Assembly (NCBI GenBank): GCA_905221605.1
Contig: CAJNDS010002351.1
Span: 42,501-106,500 of the forward strand
DNA from: Symbiodinium natans
Taxonomy: Eukaryota > Sar > Dinophyceae > Suessiales > Symbiodiniaceae
Reading direction: 5' to 3'
Length of the DNA: 64,000 bases
The notes below the pieces were generated by a model. That model did not search any database, had not been told where the DNA came from, and was given only the letters and a program-made list of their open reading frames with translations. Shown here piece by piece: positions 11,555 to 20,600 of the stretch. The position numbers and the translations under genes were made by a program. Numbering within the stretch: the stretch's first letter is position 1; each line of letters opens with the position of its first letter.

Positions 11555-11644
11555 CTGGGGCTTGAAGAGGGCATGTCAATGCCTGGAGGGGTTCGCCCGT
11601 CTGTGGCGCCACAAGTTAGCCGCGGGCGTTTAACCTGGGTTTAG
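11555..11644 (+). CDS. Coding island, unidentified
   Basis: The open frame LGLEEGMSMPGGVRPSVAPQ runs to a stop formed by the following telomeric unit. A GT donor is available at TGG|GTTTAGG. It lies just upstream of the transposon-associated fragment. No known family recognised. Confidence 0.35.
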   Translation: MGLEEGMSMPGGVRPSVAPQVSRGRLTWV

Positions 11645-11726
11645 GCTTTGGGCTTCAGGGTTTAGGGTTTAGGGTTTAGGGTTACCCTAAGCCCTGAACC
11701 CTAAACCCTAAACGGGGTCAGTCTTA

Positions 11727-12209
11727 GCAATCCGGTCACTGCAAACTCACTCGCGCTGTGACGACTGCGCCCGTTATTCCCAGTTCCGCAAGATCCACCG
11801 CAACGACGCGGAGCTCGCAGCCGTCAACGAAGCTTATGGCCGCCACATCCAAGAAGTGTTCGCTCACAGGTCCATTCTGACGGGCATGGAGAATGTAGCA
11901 GCAAGCAAGCAGTGAGGATTTCGAGCTTCCCATCTCATCTTGACGATTGATGGTATGGACCGCTCAAAATGGCTGGTCCCTCGGGACCTCCAGAACTCGA
12001 AGGGTTTGAGCGCGCTGTGGCGCCCGGGGCTCCATCTGGTCGGTGTGCTGACTCCTGTCCTTGAGTATTACGCTGTTATGGAGGCAGATCAGCGTGGTGA
12101 CAGTGACTGCCAGCAAACAATCCTTTCCCGTGCTATATCATTCAAACCGATAATACCTCAAAGGAAGGCCGCAATTCGCAAATGTTGCAATGGGCCTCCT
12201 AAACCCTAA
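11727..12209 (+). pseudogene. Dinoflagellate transposon-associated domain fragment
   Basis: One frame reads a CxxC-containing helical part ending MENVAASKQ, then an in-frame stop (TGA, 11913-11915). It continues in the same frame with LTIDGMDRSKWLVPRDLQ, LWRPGLHLVGVL and VMEADQRGDSDCQQ, ending in CCCTAAA repeats. The order 'DGMD-x-K-(W/F)-x-PR ... L-x-RP-x-LH-x-G ... D-x-DS' is one I associate with a large repeated protein class in dinoflagellate genomes, probably of transposon origin; this is recollection, not a search. The stop and the truncated ends indicate a dead copy, unless the stop falls in an intron. The antisense frame at 11736-11933 is a shadow. Confidence 0.6.
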
Positions 12210-12330
12210 ACCCTAAACCAGGGTTTCAGGTTTAGCGAGCAAAGCTTGCGAGATACGCGGCCATTGCACAGCACGGCCTCCTCAAACCCTATACTGTTTG
12301 CTAGCGGCTTTTGGGGGCCATAGAGATCCT

Positions 12331-12572
12331 TGGTGGCCCAGTGGTGGGTTTAGGGTTTAGGGTTTAGGGTTTAGGGTTTAGGGTTTAGGGTTTAGGGTTT
12401 AGGGTTTAGGGTTTAGGGTTTAGGGTTTAGGGTTTAGGGTTTAGGGTTTAGGGTTTAGGTTTTTTTTCGCTTTTGTTCAGGTTCCAATAACCCTGAACCC
12501 CAAACCCTGAACCCTGAACCCGAAAACCCTCAACCCAAAAAGGGTAAGCCTAAAGCTAGACCTTGTAAGGCC
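12331..12572. mobile_element. Family B element split by a TTTAGGG array
   Basis: The left end CTTGGTGGCCCAGTGGT is family B, but it runs directly into about sixteen TTTAGGG units (12346-12460). Afterwards come family B-like pieces (GGTTCCAATAACC, CAACCCAAAAAGGGTA) separated by CCCTGAA units. Confidence 0.65.
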
Positions 12573-12631
12573 TAGTATGGCTGTCAGCCCTCAGCTTTAA
12601 CTCGATGGGGTTTAGGGTTTAGGGTTTAGGG

Positions 12632-12717
12632 CTACTAGGACCCAGGGTAGGCCCTGATTCCCTTTTGTTTTAGGGTTTAGGTTCCCTTATAAGCAAAAGG
12701 TTAACTCTTGAGTCTAG
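12632..12717. mobile_element. Family C element, internally shortened
   Basis: It begins CTACTAGGACCCAGGGTAGG, retains TTTAGGTTCCCTTATAAGC, and ends TTAACTCTTGAGTCTAG. Confidence 0.65.
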
Positions 12718-12887
12718 CCTATACGCTCCTAAAGCTTGAGCCCCAGCACCCGTTCCAGCACTTAGTAGGGTTTAGGGCTTAGGGCTTAGGGCTTAGGGTT
12801 TAGGGTTTAGGGTTTAGGGTTTAGGGTTTAGGGTTTCGCGGCTTTTCAGGTTTAGGGTCTCCGGATTTTTCGGGAGCACCGCGCCAG

Positions 12888-12960
12888 GACAAACTACGAG
12901 GTATTGGCGGCACAGCTTGCCAGTGAGGCCGAACTCACCAGGGAACTGAATCCCTCAAAG
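12888..12960 (+). CDS. Orphan exon, unidentified
   Basis: It follows GCCAG|G and reads TNYEVLAAQLASEAELTREL, a helical, acidic segment, then enters a CCCTAAA array. The AG|G boundary matches the solved introns of this window. Confidence 0.5.
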
Positions 12961-13128
12961 CCTAAACCCTAAACCCTAAACCCTAAACCCTAAACCCTAA
13001 ACCCTAAACCCTAAACCCTAAACCCTAAACCCTAAACCCTGAACCCTGAACCCTGAACCCTGAACCCTGAACCCTGAACCCTGAACCCTGAACCCTGAAC
13101 CCTGAACCCTGAACCCTGAACCCTGAAC
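12961..13128 (-). repeat. CCCTAAA array switching to CCCTGAA
   Basis: About ten CCCTAAA units are followed abruptly by about thirteen CCCTGAA units, another case of a variant amplified as a pure block. Confidence 0.85.
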
Positions 13129-13210
13129 CTAACCCTACACCCTGCCAAGCCTACAGGCCTTCATCCCTCCTCCTCCCCTCCCCTGCCCTAAGCCAACAAT
13201 AGCGCTAGGT

Positions 13211-13317
13211 TGGTAGCCCAGTGGTACCCTTTACCCTTTTTTTGGTTATGGGTTCCCTTGTAAAAATAACCAAGCCCCCAAAAAACGGGTGCCCTTATTG
13301 GTTACTGGGCTACCAAG
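13211..13317. mobile_element. Family B element (complete)
   Basis: Inverted ends are TTGGTAGCCCAGTGG and TTACTGGGCTACCAAG, with internal GGGTTCCCTTGTAAAAATAACC. Flanks GCTAGG and GCTATGG suggest a GCTA target duplication, so it could splice as a GC-AG intron. Confidence 0.8.
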
Positions 13318-13732
13318 GCTATGGGGGTACAACAGGGACACCCCTTATTTCGGGAAATGCCTTAAATGACTAAGTCATGAGTAGAATTCAAGAATCTCTT
13401 TCACTTCTTGCATGCTTTCTGAAGAATCGTCCAAAAGCAGGCACCTTGTAAGCTGTGCAGGACACGTGCATCTAGGGCCTCCGATTCAGGGCACAGGGCT
13501 GGGAGATTCTCGTTGAATTCAGAGTGCAGGGCCCAAACCCTAAACCCCAAACCCTAAACTCTAAACCCTAAACCCTAAACCCAGTAGACTGCGATGATCA
13601 TCGAAATGGCAATGCAGCTTGACGGAACACGGAACCATGTTGACCATGCCGTGATGCGAGCACATTGATGAGCTTGAATCAACATACAGCGGTGGAAAGG
13701 AGTAGGTTTTAACCCGGTGAGCCCCTGGCTAA

Positions 13733-13841
13733 CCCTAAGGGCCCATGTACCTAATCATCATGCACTTGGGCCCCAAATGCCCTGTATAGCAAGTACTTTA
13801 AAGCCCAAGTACTCCCTACTTAGGTACATGGACCCTCAGGG
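13733..13841. mobile_element. Family A element (complete, 109 bp)
   Basis: It begins CCCTAAGGGCCCATGTACC and ends GGTACATGGACCCTCAGGG, with AAGTACTTTAAAGCCCAAGT near the centre. Confidence 0.85.
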
Positions 13842-13986
13842 TAAGCCAGATCCACAACCCCCACACACACCAAGACCCTCCGAGAATTCTATGTCGTTCT
13901 TACGGGGCTTCTAGGGTGACAGATTTTATAGGGTGTATTGGGTTCACTTGCACGGTTCAGCTGGGGCTGAGAGTTGGTGGTTGAAG

Positions 13987-14043
13987 GTGGCCTTGCGGAA
14001 GACAGCCGATGCGCGCTTGCAGCGTGAACTGCTGCAAATGTTC
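13987..14043 (+). CDS. Orphan exon, unidentified
   Basis: It follows GAAG|GTGGCC and reads VALRKTADARLQRELLQMF, then meets TTC|GAG, an available GA donor, and a T-run. It is helical and basic, of phase 0 at both ends. It may belong with the islands at 14588 and 15133. Confidence 0.5.
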
Positions 14044-14587
14044 GAGTTTTTTTTGTTATTTGAGTTCGTCGGGTCTAGGGAATTTAGGGCTTAGGCTTAA
14101 GGTTTAGGGTTTAGGGCGACTTTGTCGGGTCTAGGTTTGAGGGTTTAGGGGATGTGGCCCTGGCCGTTGATTTGAGCATAGGACTTCAGCTTCTTAGGGT
14201 TCAGGGTTCAGGGTTTAGGGTTTTGGGTTTTGTTTCAGGACGCTCAGGCCTCTGAGCCGTCTGCTAGGGGTGGCGGGCTGCGGGGCTGTGGTAAAGCCGC
14301 ATATGGGGCATGTCCCAAAATAGGGGGCCCCCCGGTAAAGACTCCATGATTTAGGGTTTAGGGTCTAAGTAGGACCCCTCCCAAAAAAAAGAGAGAAACA
14401 AATTAAGGGTTGAGGTTTTTTTGAAACCATAAACCCTTTTAAGCCCTAAACCCCGAAACCTATTCTTGAAAACCTCCGTATTCTTGTCCTTCTGGGGTGT
14501 AGGGTTTACACTGGAAAGGGCTGCGCCAAGTTCTTCTCAGGGTTTAGGGTTTGGCGTTTAGGGTTTACGGTTCAGGGTGATCGATAG

Positions 14588-14648
14588 GAGAGGTCCCCGA
14601 AAGCGTTGAGAAGGCCATCGGCGTTCTCAACGCCCTCAGGACCTGAAG
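14588..14648 (+). CDS. Orphan exon, unidentified
   Basis: After ATAG|G it reads EVPESVEKAIGVLNALRT and stops at 14646-14648, or splices before that at a GC or GA donor. Codon endings are G/C-rich. Confidence 0.45.
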
Positions 14649-14849
14649 GCCTATAGGCTTGTTGAGTGGGTTTAGGGCTTGTTTAGGGTTCAAGCTTTAG
14701 GGTTTAGGGTATTATGAGGGTTTTTTGGGCTTATAGTGTCCATGGTACATAGGCGGGTACTTTGAAGCCCAAGAACATTGCACCCTCCGTAGCTACACGG
14801 GCTCTGATTGAGTCTGCACCCTAAAAGCCCCTGTTCTTTTAATGATATG

Positions 14850-14946
14850 TGTATATATATATATATATCAATAATACTACTAATAATAATAATAAAAATA
14901 AAAATAATAATAATATTAATAATAATAATAATATATGTATATAAAG
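14850..14946. repeat. AT microsatellite (TA then AAT/ATT)
   Basis: A TA run is followed by degenerate AAT trinucleotides. The long frames on both strands across it are low-complexity artefacts. Confidence 0.85.
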
Positions 14947-15132
14947 ATGTATGTCTAGGTGGTTCCCACACAGAACCCAGAATAGCTACCAGAACTATTC
15001 CTTTCAGCCCCCTTACATGTCCTAAGATAGAACTACCCAAACAACAACGATTCCTAATTCATGTTCTGTCCCTAAACCCTAAACCCGAAACCCTAAACCC
15101 TAAACCCCGAACCTCCGAGACGTGTCGCCAAG

Positions 15133-15176
15133 GTATCGAGGCGCGGCTGCTCCAGGACCCCGCCATCGAGACGTAC
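15133..15176 (+). CDS. Orphan exon, unidentified
   Basis: After CCAAG|G it reads IEARLLQDPAIETY up to a GT donor (TAC|GTTTGG). A TTTAGGG array (15184-15277) follows directly in what would be the intron. Confidence 0.5.
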
Positions 15177-15440
15177 GTTTGGAGTTTAGGGTTTAGGGTT
15201 TAGGGTTTAGGGTTTAGGGTTTAGGGTTTAGGGTTTAGGGTTTAGGGTTTAGGGTTTAGGGTTTAGGGTTTAGGGTTCGCAAGTCCAAACGTTCAGCAGT
15301 AGTCAAGTAGCTGGTCAAGCGTTGGACCCCAAACCGACAACCCTATGCCCAAACCCCATGACAATGTGGAAGGGTGCCCCAAAGATTCGGCCAAAAGTGG
15401 TCAATTCCAGTTAATTCCCAAAAGCATGGCGGAGGGTTTT

Positions 15441-15765
15441 TCAGCGGAGGTGGTTGTCGTTGTCGTTGGTCGATGAAGTGTAGCACCCACCTTGATGTTG
15501 AGTGTTTGCCGCTATCTTGCTACGGCTCCTCTCATTTGATCTGAAGTGCTTTGACCATGTTGCTAACAGGCTCCCCTCCTGATTTCGGGTGTTTGCGACC
15601 AGCGCCATCTTGCTAATGGGTGCCCCGCTTGATTTTTGAATGCTTTCGATTTCGACCATCTTGCTAACAGCTCCCTTGATCTGCGCGTGCCCTAACTCTA
15701 TATGTTGGGGGTTTTCGACCATCTTGCTAACGACTCTCTCTCTCTCTCTCTTGATTTGGCCTGTC
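15441..15765 (-). repeat. About 70-bp degenerate tandem repeat
   Basis: About five units share the plus-strand motif GACCATCTTGCTAACGGCTCC preceded by a TTGATTT-like stretch. On the minus strand four units stay in one frame (15441-15722), giving repeated SKM/ATW-containing segments of 23-25 residues. That is either a repeat-containing peptide or simply a frame kept open by the unit length. Confidence 0.6.
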
Positions 15766-16006
15766 GTTTATCACTCTGCTAACGGCTTGTCTCTTCGCAC
15801 ACGTCTAATATGAGGTTCCTTCAGCGCTATAAGCACTGTCTAGATATCTTTCTAACCAATGGCATGGTACCCTTGCCCCTCAACCTGCCCCTCCCCAAAC
15901 CTACTCTGCAGTCCTCCCTCCCCTAAGCCCTAAGTTTTCTTAACCCTAGACCCGAAACCCTAAGCCCTAATCCCCAAACCCCCATTCCCGGTCCTCTCCG
16001 TCACAG

Positions 16007-16084
16007 GACCGCAACGAGAGGGCCCAACGGATTGCCTCAGTCAAAGCCGGCGTAGACCAGGCCATGGTTCGCTTTACACTCTAA
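16007..16084 (+). CDS. Terminal exon, unidentified
   Basis: After CACAG|G it reads DRNERAQRIASVKAGVDQAM and ends VRFTL-stop (16082-16084). No family recognised. Confidence 0.5.
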   Translation, partial: DRNERAQRIASVKAGVDQAMVRFTL

Positions 16085-16562
16085 AGTGGTCTAGGGTTTA
16101 GGGTTTTAGGGTTTAGGGTTTGGGGTTTAGGTTGTCAAAAGGGTTTAATTAGGGCCCCACACCCTCAAAACCCTAATAACCTCAAGCCCCAAGCCCGGGA
16201 CCGTGGAACCTAAACCCAGACCCCATAGGCCCCGATGATTGCATTAGGACAGCGAGTCAGTGAAGAGCCTCGAGGATCGATACATTGCGGACCTGATAAA
16301 CCCTAAACCCTAAACCCTAAACCCTAAACCCTAAACCCTAAGCTCGGTTTAGGCTTTAGGGTTTGGGCTCTGAGGTCCCGGGGTCTTGGGTTTAGGAGGG
16401 TGTTCTTGCTGTAGAGTTTCAAGTTCATACTATACTTGGCTGTTGGGTATATCTATCCTCCGCTGACCTACAACGAACCCTAAGCCCCAGACACGAAACC
16501 CTATAGGCCCTCAGCGTTCTCAAGCATACAAGATTCCAGCCGAAGCTCTATACTTGGGGCTT

Positions 16563-16697
16563 CATGGTACTTGCGAACCAATCATAACTGTACTTATGAC
16601 TGTACTTATAACTGTACTTATAACCATATTAGGGCACTTAAGGGGCTTATAAGTGGGTTATACGTACAGTTATTATTGGTTCATAATGAGTACCATG
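16563..16697. mobile_element. Family M inverted-repeat element
   Basis: Its arms are CATGGTACTTGCGAACCAAT with CATAACTGTAC, and the inverse GTACAGTTATTATTGGTTCATAATGAGTACCATG. The left arm carries a triplicated TGTACTTATAAC. Single copy here. Confidence 0.7.
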
Positions 16698-16784
16698 AAC
16701 CTCCAAGTAAGCACGCAGCCCATGTGCAAGTTCATCGCCAGACTTGTCGGTGTCCAGAAGAGTATGAGAACTTGGTTCTGGGTC

Positions 16785-16912
16785 TTGGTGGCCCAGTGGT
16801 ACCCTGTTTGGGGTTTAGGGTTTAGGGTTCTTGGGTTCGACCTTCCCTTATGAAGTCACCAACCCCAAAAAGGGTGCCCTTCTGATTATACTGTGGCTAC
16901 TGGGCTACGAGG
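16785..16912. mobile_element. Family B element with internal TTTAGGG units
   Basis: The ends TTGGTGGCCCAGTGGTACCC and CTACTGGGCTACGAGG match family B. Two or three heptamers (16809-16829) sit where other copies have a T-run. Confidence 0.75.
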
Positions 16913-17287
16913 GGGTTTAGAGTTTGGACCACTGGGCTCTTGGGTCCATATCAACCGTACGCCTGAATCCCAAGAACCCGAAACCCGAAACCTTCACCGT
17001 ACCTGCCGGGAAGTCACCCTAAACCCTAAACCCTAAACCCTAAACCCGAAACCCTAAACCCTAAACCCTAAACCCTAAACCCTAAACCCTAAACCCTAAA
17101 CCCTAAACCCTAAACCCTAAACCCTAAACCCTAAACCCTAAGCAGCCCTAAACCCTAAGCCCTAAACCCTAAGCCCGTCTCCGATGGCGCCGCTCGCTTT
17201 GCGTCTCCTTGGGCTTCGGTTGCTTCCGCGCATCCTTCAAGCTTGACGAGCTGCCGCCCCATTGCCCGGGCCGTCATGTGGCCAGCC

Positions 17288-17547
17288 AGGGCGCTGCTTC
17301 TTGCGCCTTTGCTAAACCCTAAACCCTAAACCCTAAATCCTCAACCCCTCACCAACCCCTATAAAGGGGCCTTTGTAAGGGTATAGGGGCTAGGGCACTG
17401 CTTCTTGCACCTTTGCTAGGGTCCATGTACCTTATGATTATATACTTAGACGCAAAAGTCCTTATGTAGGAAGTACTTTAAGGCCCAAGTATTCCATAAT
17501 CAGGTACGTGGACCCTTAGGGAAGGGGCCTTTGTAAGGGTGTAGGGT
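17288..17547. repeat. Duplicated segment: one copy holds telomeric units, the other a family A element
   Basis: A 27-bp sequence beginning AGGGCGCTGCTTCTTGCGCC occurs at 17288-17314 and 17392-17418 (two differences). A 25-bp sequence beginning AAGGGGCCTTTGTAAGGGT occurs at about 17364 and 17522. The order is first-telomeric-second-first-family A-second: a tandem duplication with different fillings at the same internal point. Confidence 0.75.
17419..17521. mobile_element. Family A element
   Basis: It runs from GGGTCCATGTACCTTATGAT to CAGGTACGTGGACCCTTAGGG. It lies in the second copy of the duplicated segment, at the place where the first copy holds CCCTAAA units. Confidence 0.8.
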
Positions 17548-17679
17548 AGAATGACCCATGCAGGTACAGCCACATCGGTAGGCTCGTTTCTAGAATTGTT
17601 CACCAGCTTTCTTGGGTAGGAGTGCAAGGGCTTGTAGGGTTTTTGATGAGAAGAATCCAAGACCTTGGGAAGCTTGTCC

Positions 17680-20600
17680 ATGGCAGCGCTAGTTTGGTGG
17701 TCTCGTTGGAGATCATATCCACAGACGCTGGGACTTGAAGCTCAGAGACACCAACTCCTTGCAGCTGACACAGCAGCTGATGTTCAGCGCTGTACGGCTG
17801 TCGGTCGTGGCAACGTGTCGGCGTCAGATTTCTGGGCCATCGCAAGCTCAGTTGCTGAAGGGTATCCAGTTGCGTATCTTGGTAGCCCAGTGGCACCCTT
17901 TTACTTTTTTTGTGGTTCAAGGTTCCCCTCTAAAGTACCCAAGACCCAAAGAGAAGTGCACCAGTGTTTTAACATGGTTACTGGGCCATTGCCCATACCC
18001 CCCTTGGGAATTGTTTTTTACTTTTGTTTTTTGAAAACCCAAGAAGATACTACAATTTTTTCTATTAGGGTTCTAAGGGGAGTATAGTTACTGGGCTGCC
18101 AAGGTATCACAAGTATCTGCGCTTGCTTGCCTTGAGCCTCACAGGGTCGCTGCCCACCATCAATGCGGTTGGGAAGAAGACTTGGTTGGCCCGGTCCTGT
18201 GGAAACGACTCTTGCTTCGCCAAGAGTTGAAGTCTAAACTTTTGGAGTAACCCCTAACCCCTAAACCCTAAACCCTAAACCCTAAACCCACAAACCCTAT
18301 AAAGTGTAACCTTTTTCCCTCGGGTTTTTGGAGAAGCAAGGACTGGCCCAAGACCGGATACACTATGGTGGCTTGGCAGACCAGGGTGCCCGTTTGCCCT
18401 TTTTGTTGAGGGTTTAGGGTTTAGGGTTTAGGGTTTAGTGTTTAGGGTTTCGGGTTTAGGGTTTAGGGTTTAGGGTTCCCTTGTATTAAGTAAAGAGAAT
18501 ACCCTGTTCCACGGGCAGGCCTCTTTAAAGAAGATCAACGGGCCCACGGGCCCACGGGCCCACGGGCCCACGGGCCCACGGGCCCACGGCCCAGGCTTGT
18601 AATGTCGCTACTATCAATAATACCTTCTGCCTATCGCTCTACGCTATCCTGACCACCACAAAAAATTGGCCCACCTTGTGCTCTACCACCCTCAATTTGT
18701 CACAAAGGTCGCTTGAGAAGGCGACAGCTGCCCAGAAAAGGGTGCCATAATTACTAAACCCTAAACCCTAAACCCGAAACCCGAAACCCTAGCCACTAAA
18801 CCCTAAACCCTAACCCTAACCCTAAACCCTAAACCCCTAAACCCCTAAACCCCTAAACCCCTAAACCCCTAAACCCCTAAACCCCTAAACCCCTAAACCC
18901 CTAAACCCCTAAACCCTAAACCCTAAACCTGGAGTAGCCAAGGTGGGGTTCGCCAGGCTGAAGAACATCGCCACTCGGATGCCCAGTAGTACCCTTATTC
19001 CCTTTTTTTTGGGGGGGTTTAGGGTTCCCTTATAAGCCCCTTTAAGCAAAACCCTAAACCCTAAACCCTAAACCCTAAACCCTAAACCCTAAACTTTTTA
19101 ATCCTAGGTTACTGGGCAACCTAGGCCAAACTGGTGCTTGACGTGGTCTCCAACGGCATTCAAGGGGACTTTGCGGAGCTGGGTGTGGCTAGGCGTTGCT
19201 GAGCCCTAAGAGGGGTTTAGGGTTTAGGGTTTAGGGTTTAGGGTTTAGGGTTCCTTATATGGGCATCCTTAGGCCCTGTATCCCTAGTTTTTTCAAACCT
19301 GAACCCTCAACCATACTACCCTAAAACCCTACACCCCTGAACCCCAAAGCCCTCAGTTCTAAACCTTAATCCGCAAGCCCTAAACCCTAGAAACTCCCAA
19401 GCCCTAACCCCTAAACCCTGAACCCCATTTCAAGTGTCGAGTCGATGCTGACATGCAGCGGGTTTAGGGTTTAGGGTTTAGGGTTTAGGGTTTAGGGTTT
19501 AGGGTTTAGGGTTTAGGGTTTAGGGTTTAGGGTTTAGGGTTTAGGGTTTAGAAGACCTAAAGCCCCCCCCCCGCCCCAGAGCCAAGCCCAGGTGTGGAGG
19601 GGTGGAAGCTGCGTCTTCGCCAAGGCACTCAAGGGATGAAGACTCCTACTCCTAGGGCTGTACCCCTAAAGGTTTAGGGTTTAGGGTTTAGGGTTTAGGG
19701 TTTAGGGTTTAGGGTTTAGGGTTTAGGGTTTAGGGTTTAGGGTTTGGGTTCCCCTTAATCTACTCTTGATATGGCCCTTCTATTCCTTAGGGATCCCTAA
19801 AAAGGGACCCCAAAACCCAAGGGTACCACCTTAAGTGTCCAAGGTAGAACTACCAGGGTTGAGGGTTTAGGGTTTAGGGTTTAGGGTTTAGGGTTTAGGG
19901 TTCCCTAGAAAGGCACTGTTCGACGTGCTCGGCGAGACCGAGCGCGGCGTCCATCTTTTCGATGTCTTTGCTCCCCTGGAAACCAGGCTGCTCAGTACCC
20001 TTTTCCACTTCTTTTGGGTTTAGGGTTTAGGGTTCAGGGTTTAGGGTTTAGGGTTTGGGGTTTAGGGTTTAGGGTTCCCTTATACAGAACCCCCCCCCCC
20101 CCGGGCATCCAAGGTTGCTCAGTAGTATGCCATTTTTAAAATTTGTTGGGTTCTGGGTTCCCTATATACGGCAAGTAGCCCAAACCCTAAACCCTAAACC
20201 ATTTTTCCCCTGGGTCACTGATGATCCTTAGGAAAACTATCGTGGCAGTCAAGATTTCCTTGCAGTCGACCAAAAGATGGTTGAGCGAAGCTTTGAGACA
20301 AGGCTGCAGCCCAGAATATCTGGGGGGGATTTGCGAAAATCATAGGGAAACCCTAAACCCCAGATAGTAGGATTCCCTTACAAGAAGGTACCCCCAAGTT
20401 CGGAAACCACCATCTGTGTAGACCCTAAACAACCCTGCGCCCCATGTGTGTGTGCGCGGGGTCCAAGCCCCAAGCCTCACACCCTCCTACCCGGCATGCG
20501 TCGTTTTTTTGGCATGTTCCCGGGCCCCTCTGAAGTAGGGTCAGAATGGGCAGATCTCCAAGTGCATTTAGGTTTAGGTTTAGGGTTTAGGGTGTAAAGG

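Larger units (their letters stand above)
16100..17660. other. Arrays and elements upstream of the methyltransferase gene
   Basis: CCCTAAA runs lie at 16296-16341, 17017-17140 and 17145-17175. Elements of families M, B and A and a duplicated segment at 17288-17547 are listed separately. The segment 17177-17315 is open on the minus strand with Ala-rich sequence but carries no recognisable motif. Confidence 0.65.
18368..18942 (+). mobile_element. Intron 3: family B-like element swollen by arrays (GT-AG)
   Basis: GTGG occurs at both borders. The end pair CTTGGCAGACCAGGGTGCCC and GGAGTAGCCAAG resembles family B. Inside lie TTTAGGG units (18411-18475), a CGGGCCCA octamer array, and CCCTAAA/CCCCTAAA arrays (18755-18928). 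Removal joins TGYTM to VGFARLKNI. Confidence 0.8.

Noticed and set aside
14690-15203. Ile-rich frames on both strands
   Set aside because: They cross an AAT/TA microsatellite, and the low complexity explains the open frames.
17665-18087. 140-aa frame continuing into the family B element
   Set aside because: The frame reads through intron 1; the protein makes sense only when the element is removed at GTATC.
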